Origin: Flavobacteriales bacterium UBA5871
Lineage (GTDB): Bacteria > Bacteroidota > Bacteroidia > Flavobacteriales_D > Crocinitomicaceae
NCBI GenBank assembly: GCA_002432085.1
Contig: DJFN01000152.1
Coordinates: 463 to 9,563 of the forward strand
DNA length: 9,101 nucleotides
Direction of reading: 5' to 3'
Below are positions 6,283-9,101 of this stretch, one piece after another (within the stretch, counting starts at the first letter, position 1; every line of letters starts with the position of its first letter). Position numbers and translations under genes: made by a program. The notes beneath the pieces were generated by a model that worked only from the letters and a program-made list of their open reading frames with translations, ran no database searches and was not told the origin of the DNA.

Positions 6283-7437
6283 TTAAGGATTGATTTTAAA
6301 GCTCACCGGAAGGTGGAAATAGCTGTTCACCGGCTTGCCGTTATTCTTTCCTGGAATCCAGTTAGGCATGCTTTTTACTACTCGAATGGCTTCGTTGTCG
6401 CATTCCTTGCAACCGGGGATGCCTCTCATCACCTGGACATTCGAAATCTCTCCTTTGTTTGAGACCACAAATTTCAGGTAACACTTGCCTTCGATTCCGG
6501 CATCCCTTGCGATCTCAGGATACTTGAGATTCTTCGCCAGGTAGTCTCTCATAGCAGCTACTCCGCCCGGGAATTGGGCATATTCTTCGACATAATCGTA
6601 GACGTCCGGTTCTTGTTTTTTCACCGGTGTGTCTGGTATCTGCACAGGCGGAATATCAGCAAAACCTTCTGTTTCGATATCTTCCACACCCATGGGGGCC
6701 AGTTCATCCAGTGGAATTCCGAACGTTTCTTCGTAGGCTTTGGAGAATCCTTTCGGGCCGTTTTTAAAGTAACGGAGCTTCTCACCGTCCAGTCGGAGCG
6801 AAATAAGATTAGCGGATTTCGTCAATGCACTGTTTATGCTCCAGAGTCGGGCCATTTCATGAGAAATAGATTCCTGTAAGCCCTTCAATTCGGCAATGCC
6901 GGCTTCCTGTTGCTTTATAAGCTCCGAATTAACGTCATTCGCGTGCATGAACTGCTGGATTTTTTCCGTCAGGACTGCGTTCTGGGCTTTCAGCTTCAGA
7001 CCGGTGGGGAAGATCGTATCATCGATCATGGTAAAGTAGAACGATTGCTTCATCATTTCACTTTGCATGTTATATCGAAGCGACATTCTTTCCAACGTGT
7101 TTTTCATGTCAATCTCCGTTTTTTGGAGCGTGTCAGCCATGGCAATACCGAGCTTATTCAGAGTCGTTATACCGCTTCTGGAAGCATTGATCAGCATCTG
7201 GTTGCGTTGTTCCAGCGTTCGGCGATCGGTGCTCATCATTTCCCGTGCATATTGGCGTAGCCCGAGAAGCGTTTGCTGATTGCGTTCGTAGACTCCGTAT
7301 TGAGCCTTATAACGGTCCCGGTGAGCGTAAAAATCTTCTTTGAGCTGAGCATTGCGCTCTTTTTTGGATTGAGCGAATCCATTTCCCGCAAAGAAAATCA
7401 ATGAAAAAACAAGCGTTAAGTTGAAAAGGCGCTGCAT
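6283..7437 (-). CDS. Periplasmic coiled-coil protein with C-terminal TonB_C domain
   Basis: The 384-residue product has a signal peptide (MQRLFNLTLVFSLIFFAGNG, then FAQ with likely cleavage near residues 22-23). A long, charged, Gln/Glu/Met-rich region (about 24-245) is almost certainly helical and partly coiled coil. A short Pro-rich linker follows (PPVQIPDTPVKKQEPDV, about 260-276). The last 95 or so residues form a TonB_C domain, recognised by YAQFPGGVAAMRDYLAKNLKYPE, the GIEGKCYLKFVV strand, AIRVVKSMPNWIPGKNNGKP and a final VSFKINP. The TonB_C domain in TonB contacts the TonB box and plug of outer-membrane receptors. In Bacteroidota it also occurs on many periplasmic proteins without an ExbB/ExbD-linked anchor. 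Here the N-terminus looks cleavable, so this is probably not a classical TonB. A longer frame opens at 7488, but the ATG at 7437 begins the signal peptide and is preferred. No clear terminator follows it. Confidence 0.88.
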   Translation of the reverse strand: MQRLFNLTLVFSLIFFAGNGFAQSKKERNAQLKEDFYAHRDRYKAQYGVYERNQQTLLGLRQYAREMMSTDRRTLEQRNQMLINASRSGITTLNKLGIAMADTLQKTEIDMKNTLERMSLRYNMQSEMMKQSFYFTMIDDTIFPTGLKLKAQNAVLTEKIQQFMHANDVNSELIKQQEAGIAELKGLQESISHEMARLWSINSALTKSANLISLRLDGEKLRYFKNGPKGFSKAYEETFGIPLDELAPMGVEDIETEGFADIPPVQIPDTPVKKQEPDVYDYVEEYAQFPGGVAAMRDYLAKNLKYPEIARDAGIEGKCYLKFVVSNKGEISNVQVMRGIPGCKECDNEAIRVVKSMPNWIPGKNNGKPVNSYFHLPVSFKINP

Positions 7438-7458
7438 AGGTAAGCTATTTTGATGAGC

Positions 7459-7488
7459 TAAAATTAAAGAAAAACCAATTGCTCGCAA
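7459..7488 (-). promoter_or_regulatory. Possible promoter for the TonB_C protein gene
   Basis: On the minus strand TAATTTTA (7466-7459) differs from TAnnTTTG only in the last base. TTG (7488-7486) lies exactly 19 bp upstream. The ATG at 7437 is 21 nt beyond the -7 element. The -33 element is formed by the edge of the AACTC array. This is a plausible but weak match. Confidence 0.35.
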
Positions 7489-7602
7489 CTCACCAACTCA
7501 CCAACACGAAGCGATCAGCCTTTGGATGATCTGCTTTGTGTCAACTCCAAAACTCCTCAACTCTCTAACTCCAAAACTCATCAACTCCAAAACTCCTCAA
7601 CT
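7486..7602. repeat. AACTC low-complexity array, interrupted
   Basis: Two blocks of AACTC-type units (7486-7505 and 7541-7602) are separated by 35 bp of unique sequence. An exact 22-bp direct repeat occurs at 7541-7562 and 7581-7602, 40 bp apart. The array shares a 17-mer with the one at 1809-1825. It fills most of the 181-bp gap between the lectin-like gene and the TonB_C gene. Confidence 0.8.
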
Positions 7603-7618
7603 GCAAGCGCAGCGAAGC

Positions 7619-9101
7619 TTATTCAACTATAACCTTCACCGTCTGACTTCCATTTTGTTGCTGAACGGTTACATAATAAATACCTGCCGCCAGTTGCGAA
7701 ACGTCAAGATCCGTTGTCGTTTGGGCGTGAGAAACCGTTGAGCGCGAAATAATCTGTCCCAGCGCGTTGGTCAGCACGATCGCTTCCACATACGAGCCAT
7801 CCCATGCAACAGTGATCTGATCCGTAGCCGGATTCGGATACACAAACACTTCCTGTGGCAGATCGCAGGTTTTTACGCTGCGGATACCGAGTATTTTCGT
7901 GTTTCCGTTCAGATCGACCTGGCTCAGGCGGTAGTAATTCACGCCCGGACACGGCTGCACGTCCGGAAGAACGTAACTGTGTGCCGTTTGACTCGTACCG
8001 GCTCCTTTTACATTCGCCATGTGCGTGAAATCAACGCCGTTGCAGCTTTTATCGATCACAAAGCGGTCGTTATCGCGCTCCGATTCCGTTTCCCAGCGAA
8101 GGATTGCTTTGTCGTTTTCGCAATTGGCTTCGAAGTTGGCCAGATCGACAGGAAGCAGGACGGCCGGCAGGCAAAAGATCTGCTCGTTCGACAGGCCTCC
8201 GGTTGAGCCCGTAAAACCAAAGTAAGGCGTGTTGGTTCCGAAAATGGTGATCGGGTTGAACGTCGCGCTGATCGTTCCGTAAGTGATCGTCAGCGCTGAA
8301 TTGAGAACCGTTGCCGTGAGCGTGCTCGTAGCGGCGTTCCAGGAGATGCGCAGCTTGTGATTCAGGCCGTTTTCGATGTTGTAATTCACACCTGGTGACG
8401 ACTGAAGACGAACGGCATTCGGTGTGGCCGGACGCTCACCGGCACCGACAGCGTCACAGTTGGCATCGGTACTTGGATTGATGTTTCCGTTAAACCAGAT
8501 ATCGAGGTGATCCGGTTCTTCCGTTCCGGCGCAACCGATCATCGGGGTGAAATCGTCGCGGTCCTCGTAATTGATATAGGTATCGAGCTCTACAGTCACC
8601 GAATTGAGAATTCCACCGGCTCCGAGCGCACCACCTACCGTACCGCATTTGCAGCGTCCCAGCGGGTCGTTTTGCATCACGAAAGCCATTCCATCGGCTC
8701 CGGCGTCGTCGTTACCGAGATTGATATCCATTTCATAGGAGAAATTCGTCAGGAAGTTCAATGTTGAGTTGATATCCCACGCGCAACCACGCTGCGAGTT
8801 CAGGTCGGGCGTTAAGGTCACACAATTGTAAGGCGAAGCCGATGTGGCGTCATCCACCAACGTGAACTGTGGATTCGGAGAAGCAGCTGTCGTAAAAGAC
8901 TGAATGCCACATCCGGCTGCCGCTCCTGTCGAGTTTTTCGGACGGATCTGCCAGTAATAGGTCGTGCTGCCGTTCATGATCGGACTATAGGTCGTCGACG
9001 TCGTTGTTCCAACCAAAGGCGGTGTTGCCGACGTTCCGAAATACACATCGTATTCTACCGCCGCATTACAGCCCGAAACGACCGGCGCTGTCCAGGTAAG
9101 C
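7619..9101 (-). CDS. T9SS-exported L-type lectin-like protein (5' end outside window)
   Basis: 493 residues are visible; the frame stays open to the window edge, so the N-terminus and signal peptide are missing. In order: the end of a fibronectin type III domain (LTWTAPVVSGCNAAVEYDVY to IQSFTT, nt 9100-8880 approximately); an L-type (legume-like) lectin domain (about 8880-8170) with GADGMAFVMQNDP, GGALGAGGILNSVTVELDTY, a D-rich loop and DHLDIWFNG; the LPVDLANFEANCEN linker with an FN3-like fold (about 8165-7900, LRWETESERDNDRF and YYRLSQVDLNGN); and a type A sorting domain (about 7855-7622, VYPNPATDQITV to VKVIVE). The architecture fits a surface or secreted glycan-binding protein exported by T9SS; sugar specificity cannot be read. 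It is the first of three same-strand genes. No clear terminator follows it. Confidence 0.9.
   Translation of the reverse strand, partial: LTWTAPVVSGCNAAVEYDVYFGTSATPPLVGTTTSTTYSPIMNGSTTYYWQIRPKNSTGAAAGCGIQSFTTAASPNPQFTLVDDATSASPYNCVTLTPDLNSQRGCAWDINSTLNFLTNFSYEMDINLGNDDAGADGMAFVMQNDPLGRCKCGTVGGALGAGGILNSVTVELDTYINYEDRDDFTPMIGCAGTEEPDHLDIWFNGNINPSTDANCDAVGAGERPATPNAVRLQSSPGVNYNIENGLNHKLRISWNAATSTLTATVLNSALTITYGTISATFNPITIFGTNTPYFGFTGSTGGLSNEQIFCLPAVLLPVDLANFEANCENDKAILRWETESERDNDRFVIDKSCNGVDFTHMANVKGAGTSQTAHSYVLPDVQPCPGVNYYRLSQVDLNGNTKILGIRSVKTCDLPQEVFVYPNPATDQITVAWDGSYVEAIVLTNALGQIISRSTVSHAQTTTDLDVSQLAAGIYYVTVQQQNGSQTVKVIVE

Noticed and set aside
7603..7621. AAGC/GCTT symmetry near the end of the lectin-like gene as a terminator
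   Set aside because: The stem is too short and no T run follows in the transcript direction.

Overview
The window looks like a Bacteroidota chromosome, most likely Flavobacteriales or a close relative. Two proteins end in type IX secretion (T9SS) type A sorting domains (YPNP motif, about 80 C-terminal residues). There is a Bacteroidota-style PKD-repeat exoprotein and a periplasmic TonB_C-domain protein. Recognisable Shine-Dalgarno sites are lacking, a -7 element of the form TAnnTTTG precedes one gene, and the intergenic regions carry AACTC-rich low-complexity arrays. The order-level assignment is an inference.

Left part (1-1710): a gene cut by the window edge (minus strand, start at 388) encodes a small basic MAKQKG-type hypothetical protein. 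A 326-bp divergent intergenic region follows, with five 11-bp GATATCCC iterons. Next is a plus-strand gene for a pyruvate-kinase-like barrel protein that lacks the usual C-terminal regulatory domain and several catalytic-site residues.

Middle part (1711-3175): an AACTC array, then a plus-strand secreted protein of unknown function (256 aa, signal peptide, C-terminal CSGC motif). A segment of about 316 bp with no convincing gene follows; it contains a perfect 11-bp hairpin. It ends in a 75-bp degenerate second copy of the preceding gene's 3' end, a relic of a duplicated gene. A short 7-bp tandem repeat and a bidirectional intrinsic terminator separate this part from the converging minus-strand genes.

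Right part (3176-9101, all minus strand): reading in transcription order, a 5'-truncated gene for a lectin-like T9SS exoprotein (FN3 / L-type lectin / FN3-like / sorting domain), a signal-peptide plus coiled-coil plus TonB_C protein, and a 989-residue exoprotein with an N-terminal nidogen-like region, five Cys-rich PKD domains and a sorting domain. Gaps of 181 and 137 bp, and a good promoter match in front of the last gene, suggest separate transcripts. The two sorting-domain proteins are probably surface adhesins or secreted binding proteins exported by T9SS, whose machinery is not in this window.

I did not find a clear previously undescribed system. The most unusual signals are the 11-bp iterons, the duplicated gene tail with the segment between the copies, the reduced pyruvate-kinase homologue, and the shared AACTC arrays.
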